A stretch of 64,000 nt of DNA from an uncultured Bacteroidales bacterium (GCA_902776835.1 CACYRK010000004.1:108170-172169), one strand, 5' to 3'; shown: positions 18,223 to 30,042, counted from the first letter of the stretch. A program made the numbers and translations. Notes: generated by a model from the letters alone, not told the origin.

Positions 18223-18426
18223 TTGAAAACGAGCAGGATTGCATTAGTCCTTACAGCGTTGACACTGTCATCGCCGGGTGCTATGGCGCAGCGTTAGGCA
18301 TCGGGCAAACTCGGTGATGTGAACGGTGATGGCGAGGTCAATGGCAACGACAGTCGTGTGTCGGCCCGTTTCTGGGACACAGAGTCGGGTAAGACCACCG
18401 ACTACGGGCTGCGCTTAGTGCCATAG
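18223..18426 (+). pseudogene. Remnant of a secreted dockerin / FGE-sulfatase-like protein
   Basis: Reading one frame throughout: a signal-peptide-like start (TTG, then KTSRIALVLTALTLSSPGAMAQR), an in-frame TAG at 18295-18297, a dockerin loop (GKLGDVNGDGEVNGND), and then SRVSARFWDTESGKTTDYG followed by LRLVP before TAG at 18424. The last part looks like the extreme C-terminus of formylglycine-generating-enzyme (SUMF1) domains, which end in CRVSxR...GFRLV. The whole middle of the parent gene is missing, and a strong terminator remains 150 bases downstream. This is best read as an internally deleted gene. The SUMF1 link rests on a short match. Confidence 0.55.
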
Positions 18427-18575
18427 CCTCACATAGCGCCCCAATTTGGGGCTGTGTGGCATCAAATGATTTTCAATTTTGATGTTTAGACCTGTTTAGG
18501 GTTTCACTTGGTCAGGCGAGTGGTGAATTAGCATGCGGTGATGACATAGTGCAATCGTTTGCAAGCAATAATATG

Positions 18576-18616
18576 AAATCGGTGGGCGAACAGTTGTGTC
18601 GCCCACCGATTTTTTA
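18576..18616 (+). terminator. Strong terminator upstream of the MFS promoter
   Basis: A perfect 14-bp stem, AAATCGGTGGGCGA (18576-18589) and TCGCCCACCGATTT (18599-18612), loop of nine bases, then T-run to 18615. No intact gene precedes it; it probably belonged to the deleted 18223 gene. Confidence 0.85.
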
Positions 18617-18617
18617 G

Positions 18618-18625
18618 TATTTTTG
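18618..18625 (+). promoter_or_regulatory. -7 box of the maltodextrin operon
   Basis: TATTTTTG matches TAnnTTTG, begins directly after the terminator T-run and lies 47 bases before the MFS gene. The -33 position falls inside the terminator stem. Confidence 0.55.
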
Positions 18626-18672
18626 CGGTAATCAGATAATATCGCACATAAACTAAAAAAAATACTACCATT

Positions 18673-19995
18673 ATGTTAAAGACAAAACCAGATTTAAGTT
18701 TCATGAAACTGTGGAATATCAGTTTCGGCTTTTTTGGCGTGCAAATCGCCTATGCGCTCCAGAGTGCCAACATCAGCCGCATTTTTGCCACTCTCGGTGC
18801 CGATCCACACAGCCTCAGTTACTTTTGGATTTTGCCACCGCTTATGGGCATGATTGTCCAGCCGCTGGTGGGCTTGTTCAGCGACAAGACGTGGACACGC
18901 TTTGGCCGCCGCATCCCGTACCTGTTTGTTGGAGCCGCTGTGGCAGTGATTGTGATGTGCCTGCTGCCTAACGCCGGCAGTTTGGGCTTGACTGTTGCCA
19001 GTGCGATGATTTTCGGCCTGGTGTCGCTGATGTTCCTCGACACGAGCATCAACATGGCTATGCAGCCGTTCAAGATGATGGTTGGCGACATGGTCAATGA
19101 GAAGCAGAAAGCCAAGGCTTACAGCATCCAGTCGTTCCTGTGCAACGCTGGTTCGCTTGCCGGTTACCTGTTCCCCATCCTGTTCACGGCCATCGGTATC
19201 GCCAATGTGGCTCCCGAGGGCCAGGTGCCCGACTCGGTGAAGTGGTCGTTCTACGTGGGTGCGGCAATCCTCATCCTGTGTGTGATTTACACCACTGCCA
19301 ACGTCAAGGAGTATGACCCCGAGCAGATGCGCGCCTTCCAAGAGGCCGCCCAGGAAGAGAACCGTGCCGAGGAGGCCGCTGGCGGCAGCAAGAACAAGGC
19401 CCTGAAGGTGTTTATCGAAGTGGGTGTTGTTCAATTCTTCTGCTGGTTTGCGTTCATGTATATGTGGACCTACACCAATGGCACCATCGCCGACACCGTG
19501 TGGCACACCTCCGACACCGCCAGTGCAGGCTATCAGACCGCCGGCAACTGGGTTGGCGTGCTCTTTGCCGTTCAAGCCGTTGGCAGCGTGCTTTGGGCTA
19601 TGGCACTGCCGTTCTTCAAGAACATCAAGGTGGGTTACGCGTTGAGCCTTGTAATTGGTGGCATCGGCTTCATGATGGTGCCCTACATCGGCAACCAGTA
19701 CCTGCTCTTTGTGCCCTACTTCCTGATTGGCTTCGCCTGGGCCGCCATGCTTGCCATGCCGTTCACGCTGGTTACCAACGCCCTCGAGGGCAGCAAGTAC
19801 ATGGGCACCTTCTTAGGTCTGTTTAACTGCACGATTTGCATCCCGCAGATTGTGGCAGCCGCCCTGGGTGGAGTGATTTTGAGCGCATTAAACAGCGTAC
19901 AGGGCAACATGCTCATGCTGGCCGGCGTATTGCTGGTAGTGGGCGCCGTGTGCGTGTTCTTCATTACCACCAAGAAACACGAGGCAACTGAGTAA
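18673..19995 (+). CDS. MFS maltose/maltodextrin transporter (SLC45-like)
   Basis: A 440-residue inner-membrane transporter with about twelve helices. The start MLKTKPDLSFMKLWNISFGFFGVQIAYALQSANISRIF, with a GADP..LSYFWILPPLMGMIVQPLVG loop and the RFGRRIPYL motif, is typical of the Bacteroidota branch related to the SLC45 sucrose/maltose carriers. An acidic/Ala-rich cytoplasmic loop sits between the halves (~residues 215-240). It is the first gene of a four-gene operon whose other members all process alpha-glucans, so maltose or short maltodextrin import is likely. A 9-bp hairpin separates it from malQ. Confidence 0.88.
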   Translation: MLKTKPDLSFMKLWNISFGFFGVQIAYALQSANISRIFATLGADPHSLSYFWILPPLMGMIVQPLVGLFSDKTWTRFGRRIPYLFVGAAVAVIVMCLLPNAGSLGLTVASAMIFGLVSLMFLDTSINMAMQPFKMMVGDMVNEKQKAKAYSIQSFLCNAGSLAGYLFPILFTAIGIANVAPEGQVPDSVKWSFYVGAAILILCVIYTTANVKEYDPEQMRAFQEAAQEENRAEEAAGGSKNKALKVFIEVGVVQFFCWFAFMYMWTYTNGTIADTVWHTSDTASAGYQTAGNWVGVLFAVQAVGSVLWAMALPFFKNIKVGYALSLVIGGIGFMMVPYIGNQYLLFVPYFLIGFAWAAMLAMPFTLVTNALEGSKYMGTFLGLFNCTICIPQIVAAALGGVILSALNSVQGNMLMLAGVLLVVGAVCVFFITTKKHEATE

Positions 19996-20011
19996 CAACT
20001 AATAACCTACT

Positions 20012-20036
20012 ATTTTGGACGCAGTGAGTCCAAAAT
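20012..20036 (+). promoter_or_regulatory. Intercistronic hairpin between MFS and malQ
   Basis: ATTTTGGAC (20012-20020) and GTCCAAAAT (20028-20036) form a perfect 9-bp stem with a 7-nt loop. There is no long T-run. It could be an mRNA stability element or a partial attenuator setting the ratio of transporter to enzymes. Confidence 0.5.
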
Positions 20037-20087
20037 CCTTAAGCCATCTACGGAGGCTCGTAATTGAATTAACAAAACACTAATAAT

Positions 20088-22768
20088 ATGAAACTACGAT
20101 TTAATCTTGATTATCGTGCCGTTTACGGTGAGAATATCGTGCTCAACATTCTCACCGGACGCGACGATGAGGTGCGCAAGCGCGTGATGAACACCATCGA
20201 CGGCAACACGTGGCGCTGCGAGTATGAGCCCAGCGAGAAAGTGTCGCGCCTCGACTATTTCTACAGCGTTGAGCGCGACGGTCGCGAGGTGCGCCACGAG
20301 TGGCTGGTGATGCCCCACCGCCTCGACTTGACGTCTCGCTCGGCGAAGCGCTACATTGTTTTCGACCACTGGATTGACATTCCCGAGGACAGTTACCTGT
20401 ACAGTTCAGCGTTCACTAACTGTGTGGCGTCGCGCAAGCGCCTCGAGCCCAAGGACGCGAAATACACGATGAGCGTCCAACTCAAGGTCCGCGCCCCGCA
20501 GTTGCGCACTGGCGAGACGCTCGTGCTGATAGGCAACGGCCGTCTGCTGGGCGACTGGGATGTGGCTCGCGGCATACACATGACCGAGCACAACTACAAC
20601 GAGTGGATGGTGACGCTCGACGTGTCGCAACTGAGTTCGCCGCTGCTCGAGTTTAAGTTTGCCATCATCAACCCCGCACGTCCCACCACGCCCATGTGGG
20701 AGAATGGCGACAATCGCCACGTGATGCTGCCCATGCTCAAGCCGGGCGACGCTGTGGTCTACGAGTTGTCGCAGGCTTACTTCCCGCTGCCCCCCGCCAA
20801 GTTGGCCGGCACCGTGGTTCCCATCTTCTCGCTGCGCAGCGAGCACAGTTTCGGTGTGGGCGACTTCGGCGACCTGAAGCGGATGATCGACTGGGTGGCG
20901 TCGACGGGCCAACGCGCCTTGCAGGTGCTTCCCATCAACGACACCACCATCACCGGCACCTGGCAGGACTCCTACCCCTATAACAGCATCAGCATCTACG
21001 CTCTGCATCCGCAGTACATCGACCTGAACCAACTGCCGGCATTGGCCGACAAGAAGCGCATGGCCGAATTTGAGACGCTGCGTGTGGAACTCAACGCGCT
21101 GCCGCAAATCGACTATGAGCGCGTCAACAAGGCCAAGCACGAGTATCTGCGCGAACTGTATAGGCAAGAGGGCGCCGAGTTGCTCAAGAGCGACGAGTTC
21201 AAGGAGTTCTTCGCAGCCAACAAGGATTGGCTCGTGCCTTATGCCGCCTTCTGCCACTACCGCGACGAGTATGGCACGGCAAGTTTCGGCCAGTGGCCCG
21301 ACCATCGCACGTTCACACCCGAGGAGTTTGACGCGATGAGCAATGCCCGCACCAAGTTGTACAAAGAGGTGGCCTACTGGTACTTTGTGCAATTCTACCT
21401 CGACAAGCAGATGCATGGCGCGCACGAGTATGCCCTCAGCAAGCGCGTGGTGCTCAAGGGCGATATCCCCATCGGCATCAGCCGCGACGGTGTGGAAGCC
21501 TGGGTAGAGCCGAAATACTTCAACCTCAACGGTCAAGCGGGTGCTCCGCCCGATGCTTTCTCGACCAACGGCCAGAACTGGGGCTTCCCGACCTACAACT
21601 GGGACGTGATGCTCGCCGACGGCTGCTCGTGGTGGGTTAAGCGCTTCCGCAAGATGGCGCAATACTTCGACGCTTACCGCATCGACCACGTGCTGGGCTT
21701 CTTCCGCATCTGGGAGATTCCCATCGATGCCGTGCATGGTCTTTTGGGCCAGTTCTCGCCCTCGCTGGGCATGAGTGCCGACGAGATACGCGGTTACGGC
21801 CTGAACTTCCAGGAAGAACTGATGACGCAGCCGTTTATCGCCGACTGGGTGATTGACCGCGTCTTCGGCCCGCATGCCGGGCTTGTTCGCGACCGCTATG
21901 TTGAGCGCGTGCACGACGACATCTACCGCATGCGTCCGGCCTACGACACACAGCGCAAGGTCGAGGCCGCCTTTGCCGGCAAGACCAGCGACGACGACAT
22001 CTGGGTTCGTGACGGCCTGTACAGCCTCATCAGCGACGTGCTCTTTGTGCGCGACCGCAAGAACCCCGGGCTGTACCACCCGCGCATCTCGGTTCAGCAC
22101 GACTTTATCTACGAGGCACTCTACGACAACGACAAGCAGGCCTTCAACCGCCTCTACAACGACTACTACTACCGTCGCAACAACGACTTCTGGTATCACG
22201 AGGCAATGAAGAAACTGCCCAAACTGGTGCAGGCCACACGCATGCTGGTGTGCGCCGAGGACCTGGGCATGGTGCCCGACTGCGTGGCGTGGGTGATGAA
22301 CGAACTGCGCATCCTCAGCCTCGAAATCCAGTCGATGCCCAAAGATCCGAAACTCACCTTCGGCAACCTCAATTTCAACCCCTATCGCAGCGTGTCGACC
22401 ATCTCGACTCACGACATGAGCACCCTGCGGCAGTGGTGGGACGAGGACTACGAACTCACCCAGCAATACTACAACTCGGTGATGTGGCGCGGCGACGGCG
22501 CTCCGCACCCGCTGCCGGGCTGGCTGGCTGGCGACATCGTGCGCAACCACCTCAACTCGCCGTCGATGCTGTGCCTGCTGTCGTGGCAAGACTGGATGTC
22601 GATTGACGAGAAGTTGCGGCTGCCCGACGCCAATGCCGAGCGCATCAACATTCCGGCCAACCCGCGTCACTACTGGCGCTATCGCATGCATCTCACCATT
22701 GAGCAATTGATGCAAGAGAGTGCTTTCAACGCTAAGGTTCAAGAATTAATCAACCAAAGTGGACGCTT

Positions 22769-22772
<4 letters not shown>
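20088..22772 (+). CDS. malQ: 4-alpha-glucanotransferase (GH77) with two N-terminal CBM20 modules
   Basis: An 894-residue amylomaltase that transfers maltodextrin segments between chains. The length is that of the DPE2-like form. Residues ~1-110 and ~125-240 are CBM20-type starch-binding modules (the second has GETLVLIGNGRLLGDWDVARG and NEWMVTLDVS). The GH77 barrel follows, with SVGDFGDLKRMIDW-like residues, WQDSYPYNS, the catalytic segment YFDAYRIDHVLGFFRIWEIP and VCAEDLGMVPDCV. No signal peptide, so it acts in the cytoplasm on imported maltodextrin. Its last four bases overlap the ATG of the pullulanase gene. Confidence 0.95.
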
Positions 22773-24688
<1,916 letters not shown>

Positions 24689-24702
24689 TTAATTGACACA
24701 CA

Positions 24703-26577
24703 ATGATTAAGAAACTATCACTCATGGCGGCGGTCGCAATGGCTGCCGCCATGTTAAATGCGGCACCGCAAGTGCGCGTCGACCGCATCGAGCCAACTGA
24801 CTGGTTCGTAGGCCTGGACCGTGCCGTGCCCAGCGTGCAACTGATGGTCTACGGCGAGAATATCCGCGACGCCGAAGTGTCGACCACCTACCCCGGTGTG
24901 ACCATCGACTCGCTCGTGCGTCTTGACTCGCCAAACTACCTGCTCATCTACGCCAACTTTGCCGGTGCGCAGCCGGGCACCATGCAGTGGGTGTTCCAGC
25001 AGGGCAAGAAGAAGAAAACCGTGCCCTTTGAACTCAAGCGGCGCGACATGAGCGGCGACCGCCGCCAGGGCTTCACCAACGCCGACGTGCTGTATATGCT
25101 CATGCCCGACCGCTTTGCCGACGGCAACCCGGCCAACAACCAGATTGCCGGCATGCAGCCTTACGTTAACGACCGCACGAAGCCCAGCCTGCGCCACGGC
25201 GGCGACATCGAGGGCATACGCCAACACCTCGACTACTTCAACCAGTTGGGTGTGACGGCACTGTGGTTCACCCCGGTGCTCGAGAACAACTCGCCCGACG
25301 AGCACGGCCGGCAGAGCACCTATCACGGCTATGCCACGACCAACTATTACCGCGTGGACCCGCGCTTCGGCACCAACCAGGAGTATCGCCAACTCGTCGA
25401 CCAGGCCCACGAGCGCGGCCTGAAAGTGGTGATGGACATGATTTTCAACCACTGCGGCAGTTACCACCCGTGGCTCAAGGACATGCCGTCGCACGACTGG
25501 TTTAACCAGCCCGACTACCAGGACAACTACCTTCAGACGAGTTACAAACTCACGCCGGTGCTCGACCCATATGCCAGCGAGGTCGACCTGCGCGAGACCG
25601 TGGAGGGATGGTTCGTGCCCTCGATGCCCGACCTTAACCACCACAACCAGCACGTGATGAACTACTTGATCCAGAACAGCATCTGGTGGATTGAGACGGT
25701 GGGAATCGACGGCATCCGCATGGACACCTACCCCTATGCCTACGGCGACGCCATGGCACGCTGGATGAAGACGCTCGACAGCGAGTATCCCAACTTCAAC
25801 GTTGTGGGCGAGACGTGGGTCGAGGTGCCCGCCTACACCGCCGCCTGGCAGAAAGGGTCGCGCCTATCGAAAGAAAACAGTTACCTGAAGACGGTTATGG
25901 ACTTCTCGTTCTACGAGAAGGTCGACTCGGCAAAGACCGAGACCACCGACGGTTGGTGGCGCGGCTTTAACCGCGTGTACAACAGCCTGGTGTTCGACTA
26001 CCTGTATGAGGACCCGTCGAGCGTGATGGCATTTATCGAGAACCACGACACCAACCGCTTCCTGGAGAACGGCCAGGATGTTCCGGCGCTGAAGCAGGCC
26101 CTTGCGCTGCTGCTCACCATCAACCGCATCCCGCAGTTGTACTACGGCACTGAGGTGCTGATGAACGGCACGAAGGAGGTCACCGACGGCAATGTGCGCA
26201 AGGACTTTGTGGGCGGCTTCCCGGGCGACGCTCGCGATGCGTTCACCGAGCAGGGCCGCACGGCTGCCGAGAACGAGATGTTCCACTGGCTGAGCACCGT
26301 CCTGCATTGGCGTCAAGGCAACGAGGTGATTGTCAAGGGCAAGCAGACGCAGTTTATCCCCGTTGACGGCGTTTACGTGATTGCGCGACGCTATCAGGGC
26401 CGCACGGTACTCACCGCCGTTAACGGCACACCCGAGGAGCGCCCGCTGCGCGTGAAGCGCTATGCCGAGGTCATCGGCGACCACCAGCAGGCCCTCGACG
26501 TGCCCACTGGCACCACCGTCGATCTCACCCACGACATCGCAATGCCGCCCCGCGGCACGCTTATCCTCGATTTCTGA
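24703..26577 (+). CDS. susA: SusA-like neopullulanase / cyclomaltodextrinase, GH13
   Basis: A 624-residue exported GH13 enzyme. The signal peptide is MIKKLSLMAAVAMAAAMLNA. Residues ~23-120 match the Cyc-maltodextrin N-terminal domain (RIEPTDWFVGL). The barrel has YMLMPDRFADGNPANN, VMDMIFNHCGSYHPW, the nucleophile IDGIRMDTYPYA, acid/base VVGETWVE and FIENHDTNRF. The last ~75 residues are a beta C-domain. This is the layout of Bacteroides SusA, which breaks maltodextrin in the periplasm. It is the last gene of the operon and is followed by a strong terminator. SusA is named by similarity of layout; there is no SusC/D next to it. Confidence 0.92.
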   Translation: MIKKLSLMAAVAMAAAMLNAAPQVRVDRIEPTDWFVGLDRAVPSVQLMVYGENIRDAEVSTTYPGVTIDSLVRLDSPNYLLIYANFAGAQPGTMQWVFQQGKKKKTVPFELKRRDMSGDRRQGFTNADVLYMLMPDRFADGNPANNQIAGMQPYVNDRTKPSLRHGGDIEGIRQHLDYFNQLGVTALWFTPVLENNSPDEHGRQSTYHGYATTNYYRVDPRFGTNQEYRQLVDQAHERGLKVVMDMIFNHCGSYHPWLKDMPSHDWFNQPDYQDNYLQTSYKLTPVLDPYASEVDLRETVEGWFVPSMPDLNHHNQHVMNYLIQNSIWWIETVGIDGIRMDTYPYAYGDAMARWMKTLDSEYPNFNVVGETWVEVPAYTAAWQKGSRLSKENSYLKTVMDFSFYEKVDSAKTETTDGWWRGFNRVYNSLVFDYLYEDPSSVMAFIENHDTNRFLENGQDVPALKQALALLLTINRIPQLYYGTEVLMNGTKEVTDGNVRKDFVGGFPGDARDAFTEQGRTAAENEMFHWLSTVLHWRQGNEVIVKGKQTQFIPVDGVYVIARRYQGRTVLTAVNGTPEERPLRVKRYAEVIGDHQQALDVPTGTTVDLTHDIAMPPRGTLILDF

Positions 26578-26593
26578 GCATAATAACACAACG

Positions 26594-26640
26594 AAAAGAG
26601 GTGGGGCACGTGTTGCCTCACCTCTTTTCTACTTTTTCAC
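26594..26640. terminator. Terminator of the maltodextrin operon
   Basis: Arms 26594-26608 and 26614-26628 form a 15-bp stem (AAAAGAGGTG/CACCTCTTTT at the base, one G-T wobble) followed by CTACTTTTTC. The A-run on the other side makes it usable from the minus strand too. Confidence 0.85.
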
Positions 26641-26691
26641 AGTAGCAACTATAGAAGTCCTATAATCTATAGTGTTCCTAGAACAGTGCTT

Positions 26692-27309
26692 TTATTGCTC
26701 GCCCTCGTAGATCCCGATGTACTCCATGATGCTGTCGATGGCGCTCTGACGCATGTCGAGTTTGAGCGAGCCATCGTTGAGCACCTGGTTCACGGTGGGG
26801 TAAATCATGCTCCAGTCGTTGTCAAGGTAGTACTGAGTGCGAATGAGCGCGGCAATCAGGTTGACCGAGAAACTCTTTTTCTTGTTCTTGCTTACGGCCA
26901 TGCCTGCCAATGCCATGGCATCGTTCACATCGAAGTAGTTGCTCATCGCCTTGGCATAGGCGTAGACGGCGAGTGTGCCGGCGTCGAGTTTTTTGGCGAG
27001 CGCCTTCTCGTCTTTGGCTTTGTAGCGTTTCGACAGGAACTCAAAGAGTTGCGCTCCGGTGGTCTTTCCGTCGAAGTTCCAACCCACGGCGTTGATGATT
27101 GCCAATCGCTCGGCGACGGGACTTTTCTTGTCGGCCAGATAGTTGAGCAACGTGGTGTTGAGGTCGCCGTCGAGGCTCTGCGCCATGGCAACCATAGCGT
27201 TGTCGCTATAGCACTGGGCAAAATGAGTGCTGGTAAGTGGTGAGTCGGCCCAAGCGACTGCACTCCACAAGATGAGCGCAAGGCTCAAAAGCATTTTTTT
27301 CGTTTTCAT
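26692..27309 (-). CDS. Exported protein of unknown function
   Basis: A 205-residue protein with a signal peptide (MKTKKMLLSLALILWSAVAWA, then DSPL). The mature part is alpha-helical: NTTLLNYLADKKSPVAERLAIINAVGWNF, an AQLFEFLSKRYKA segment and an acidic end IMEYIGIYEGEQ. I do not recognise a named family. It is convergent with the maltodextrin operon, with the terminator 26594-26640 between them, and lies 111 bases after the RidA gene on the same strand. It may be periplasmic. Confidence 0.75.
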   Translation of the reverse strand: MKTKKMLLSLALILWSAVAWADSPLTSTHFAQCYSDNAMVAMAQSLDGDLNTTLLNYLADKKSPVAERLAIINAVGWNFDGKTTGAQLFEFLSKRYKAKDEKALAKKLDAGTLAVYAYAKAMSNYFDVNDAMALAGMAVSKNKKKSFSVNLIAALIRTQYYLDNDWSMIYPTVNQVLNDGSLKLDMRQSAIDSIMEYIGIYEGEQ

Positions 27310-27420
27310 AAGTTCATGTAGTTATTGCAATTAGTAGTGTTGTTGTGATTTACGCAAACAATGCGCTAATAATGCGCATGCAACAATCATGCCCAGCCAT
27401 GCGACACGGCGTGGCACCGA

Positions 27421-27804
27421 TTAACCGCGCGCTGCAATCATCTCAATCTCCACAAGTGCGCCCTTGGGCAGGTCGCGCACGGCAAAGGCCGAGCGGGCAG
27501 GGAATGGCTCGTTGAAGAACTCTGCGTACACCTCGTTCATCGGGCCGAAATTGGCGATGTCGCTCAGCAGCACGGTGGTCTTCACCACATGCTTCAGGTC
27601 GAGGCCTTCTGATTGCAGGATGGCCTGCGCGTTGAGCAGCGACTGGCGTGTCTGCTCCTTGATGCCTCCCTCGGGAAATGCGCCCGTAGCGGGGTCGATG
27701 GGCAGTTGACCAGACAAGAATACCATTGTGCCTGTGGTGGCGATGCCCTGACTGTAAGGGCCGATGGCGGCAGGAGCCGCAGCAGTGTTAAGTACTTTTT
27801 TCAT
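27421..27804 (-). CDS. ridA: RidA family deaminase
   Basis: A 127-residue RidA/YjgF/YER057c protein, the normal length. RidA hydrolyses reactive enamine/imine intermediates from PLP enzymes to ketoacids and ammonia. Family marks are APAAIGPYSQGI, MVFLSGQLPIDPATG, a DLKHVVKTTVLLSDIANF segment and the substrate-binding Arg in PARSAFAVRDLPKGALVEIEM. It lies 40 bases after a Bcr-type MFS gene on the same strand and may be in that operon, though its role is probably general. Confidence 0.95.
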   Translation of the reverse strand: MKKVLNTAAAPAAIGPYSQGIATTGTMVFLSGQLPIDPATGAFPEGGIKEQTRQSLLNAQAILQSEGLDLKHVVKTTVLLSDIANFGPMNEVYAEFFNEPFPARSAFAVRDLPKGALVEIEMIAARG

Positions 27805-27844
27805 TGTGATTAGAATGTTTATTGGTTAATCAATGTGTGAATTC

Positions 27845-29008
27845 TTAATTTGGCTTGGAGCGTGCCAGGGCGCGAAGGCCCGCAATGGCGGCTATCAGGC
27901 ACGACACCAGCAAGGTGATGGACGTTGGGCCAATCATGTCGCCCAGACTCACCAGCGGTGCCACGATGGCACCGGCGATAAAGCCCACAGCGCCCAGTAC
28001 GGCACTCGCCGTGCCAGCCTGCTCGTGAGCCAGGTCCATGGCCAGCGACGACGACGAGGTGAGCGTGATGCCCACCAGCACGAGCATCGTGCAAATCACG
28101 GCCTCATAAACCCACAGGCTGTGATGGCCCACCAGCACCCACAGCACTGGAATCGACATCACCGCCAGCCCGGCACCGGTCACGCCCACGCCATGGCGCG
28201 CGCTTTGCAGCGCCGCTGCCAAGCCGGCACCTACTGCTGTGCAGATGCCGTTAAGCGCCAGCAGCCACCCGGTGTAGGAGTCGTCGAGGCCATAGTAGCG
28301 CACCAAGAACGGCGTCACGGCAATGTTGGCAAAGAGCACACCCAACGCGCCGCCCTGGTGTATCACCGTGGCCATAAAGCGCCCGTTGCCAAGCACCTTG
28401 CCAAAGTTTGACACCGTCATGCGCCAGCCACGCGGCTTGCGCATTTCGCGCGGCAGCGACTCGTCGAAAGCGAAGCAGCCGAGGAGCAGTATCACACCGA
28501 TGGCCGCCATGGCGACAAACACGCCTTGCCAAGCCCATGTGCTCACCAGCGACGAGCCCAGCATGGGGGTGACGATGGGCAGAATGCCGTTAATCACGTT
28601 TATCACGGCGAGCATTTGCATCAGTTTGCGGTCGCGGGCCACATCGGCGGCTATCGAGCGCGAAATCACGATGCCGCCACCGGCCGCCACGCCCTGCAGC
28701 AAGCGCAGTAGCGCCAGCCAGCGAGGCGACGGGCACCATATCAGCAGCACCGAGAACACGACAAACGACAGCATCGAGGCCAGCAACACACGGCGGCGAC
28801 CGTAGCGGTCGCTCATCGGGCCGAGGACAATCTGGCCAAGCGCCAAGCCTATCAGGCTGGCGGTCAGGCCAAACTCAATCGATGTCTTGTCGACGGCAAG
28901 CGCCGTGGCCATCGATGGCATGGCGGGCGCAAACATATTGTTGATTACTGGGGCCAAACCAGTAAGCAGGCCCAACAGGCTCAATAAGAAGAGTTTATTA
29001 TTTTTCAT
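27845..29008 (-). CDS. MFS drug efflux transporter, Bcr/CflA type
   Basis: A 387-residue inner-membrane carrier with about twelve helices. It starts NKLFLLSLLGLLTGLAPVINNMFAPAMPSMATALAVD, the pattern of Bcr/CflA drug:H+ antiporters, and carries LALGQIVLGPMSDRYGRRRVLL and RLLQGVAAGGGIVISRSIAADVA. Its first four bases overlap the end of the AraC-type regulator, which indicates coupling, so the regulator probably controls this pump. The substrate is unknown. Confidence 0.87.
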   Translation of the reverse strand: MKNNKLFLLSLLGLLTGLAPVINNMFAPAMPSMATALAVDKTSIEFGLTASLIGLALGQIVLGPMSDRYGRRRVLLASMLSFVVFSVLLIWCPSPRWLALLRLLQGVAAGGGIVISRSIAADVARDRKLMQMLAVINVINGILPIVTPMLGSSLVSTWAWQGVFVAMAAIGVILLLGCFAFDESLPREMRKPRGWRMTVSNFGKVLGNGRFMATVIHQGGALGVLFANIAVTPFLVRYYGLDDSYTGWLLALNGICTAVGAGLAAALQSARHGVGVTGAGLAVMSIPVLWVLVGHHSLWVYEAVICTMLVLVGITLTSSSSLAMDLAHEQAGTASAVLGAVGFIAGAIVAPLVSLGDMIGPTSITLLVSCLIAAIAGLRALARSKPN

Positions 29009-29850
29009 CTAGCAGTTTGTTGATATTTTATTGGCGACAGCCCCGTCATCTTGCGGAAAAATTTCCCAAGACTCGACTGGTCGGCGAACCCGTATTTATA
29101 GGCCAGGCCCTTGATTGAGTCGCCCGACTCCAGGATGTCGCGCTTGATTTGATTGGCAAGAATTATTGAAATCATCTCCTTGGCTTTGCGCCCCGACTTG
29201 TTTTTGCAAATCTCGCTCAAATACTTCGGCGAGATGTTCAGGCTTGAGGCGTAGAACGCTACCTCGTGCTCGTACTGCACGTTGTCATTAATCAGCGAGA
29301 TGAACTTGCGGAAGTAGGTATCGGCTTTGTTGTGGGTGGATGTGCTGGGCGAGAGCGCGTCGGCAGGCTGCACGGTCTCGCCGAGAATGACGACGATGGA
29401 GCGCAGCAGCGAGCCCACCACATCGCGAATGTGGTACGACGTGGGCAACTTGGAGTAGAGTTCAGTGCTGTGAAGCAGCGACCCAAGGAGTTCCCACGCT
29501 TCGGGATTGACGATGCGGCTGGCGGGACTGGCAATGAATGTGCGCATGACAGCGCCCTTGATGCCTGCCGTGCTCGACAGGGCCAACTTGTCGTTGACAA
29601 AGAGCGCACGAGCACGAAAGTCGGGACTGATGCTTATGCAGTTAAGAAACTGCAAATTGGTGTAAATAAGACACATGCCCTCCTCTAAGTTGAGTTTTTC
29701 CATGTTAATTTCAAGGTTGACGCTGCCCTTGAAACACATCACAAACATTGTGGTGTGATTGAAGGCATCACTAACCTTTAACTGGTGTCCTGCGATATTT
29801 ATCACGCAGTAACCCAGATCTTTTAACTGTTGCTCAAATGAAAACATCAA
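29005..29850 (-). CDS. AraC family transcriptional regulator
   Basis: A 281-residue regulator. An N-terminal cupin-like sensor region (~1-170) is followed by the C-terminal AraC DNA-binding domain, with SLNISPKYLSEICKNKSGRKAKEMI as the first helix-turn-helix and GLAYKYGFADQSSLGKFFRKMTGLSPIKYQ as the second. It leads a minus-strand operon with the Bcr-type pump (4-base overlap). The promoter lies in a palindrome at 29930-29949, which may be an operator. Confidence 0.9.
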   Translation of the reverse strand: MMFSFEQQLKDLGYCVINIAGHQLKVSDAFNHTTMFVMCFKGSVNLEINMEKLNLEEGMCLIYTNLQFLNCISISPDFRARALFVNDKLALSSTAGIKGAVMRTFIASPASRIVNPEAWELLGSLLHSTELYSKLPTSYHIRDVVGSLLRSIVVILGETVQPADALSPSTSTHNKADTYFRKFISLINDNVQYEHEVAFYASSLNISPKYLSEICKNKSGRKAKEMISIILANQIKRDILESGDSIKGLAYKYGFADQSSLGKFFRKMTGLSPIKYQQTAR

Positions 29851-29929
29851 GTAAGTGCTTTGTCAATGACTATTTACAACCATTCACTGCCGACGCCCAA
29901 TTAACGGTGAGCACCAGCGCATGAATCAT

Positions 29930-29949
29930 GTAAATTTGTGCAAATTTAC
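29930..29949 (-). promoter_or_regulatory. Palindromic promoter region of the AraC gene
   Basis: GTAAATTTG-TG-CAAATTTAC is a perfect inverted repeat. Each arm is a TAAATTTG -7 box; the one read on the minus strand is ~91 bases before the AraC start. Confidence 0.55.
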
Positions 29950-30042
29950 AAAATAATTGTGACAAACCCAAACCCTCCTTGCCTATTGCCCAAAAAATAC
30001 ACATTTTTCCACGGCCGAGCACTCCCTGCCGCTATGGCGCGA

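Noticed and set aside
20406..22742. 778-codon open frame antisense to malQ
   Set aside because: Shadow of malQ, which has catalytic motifs and CBM20 modules.
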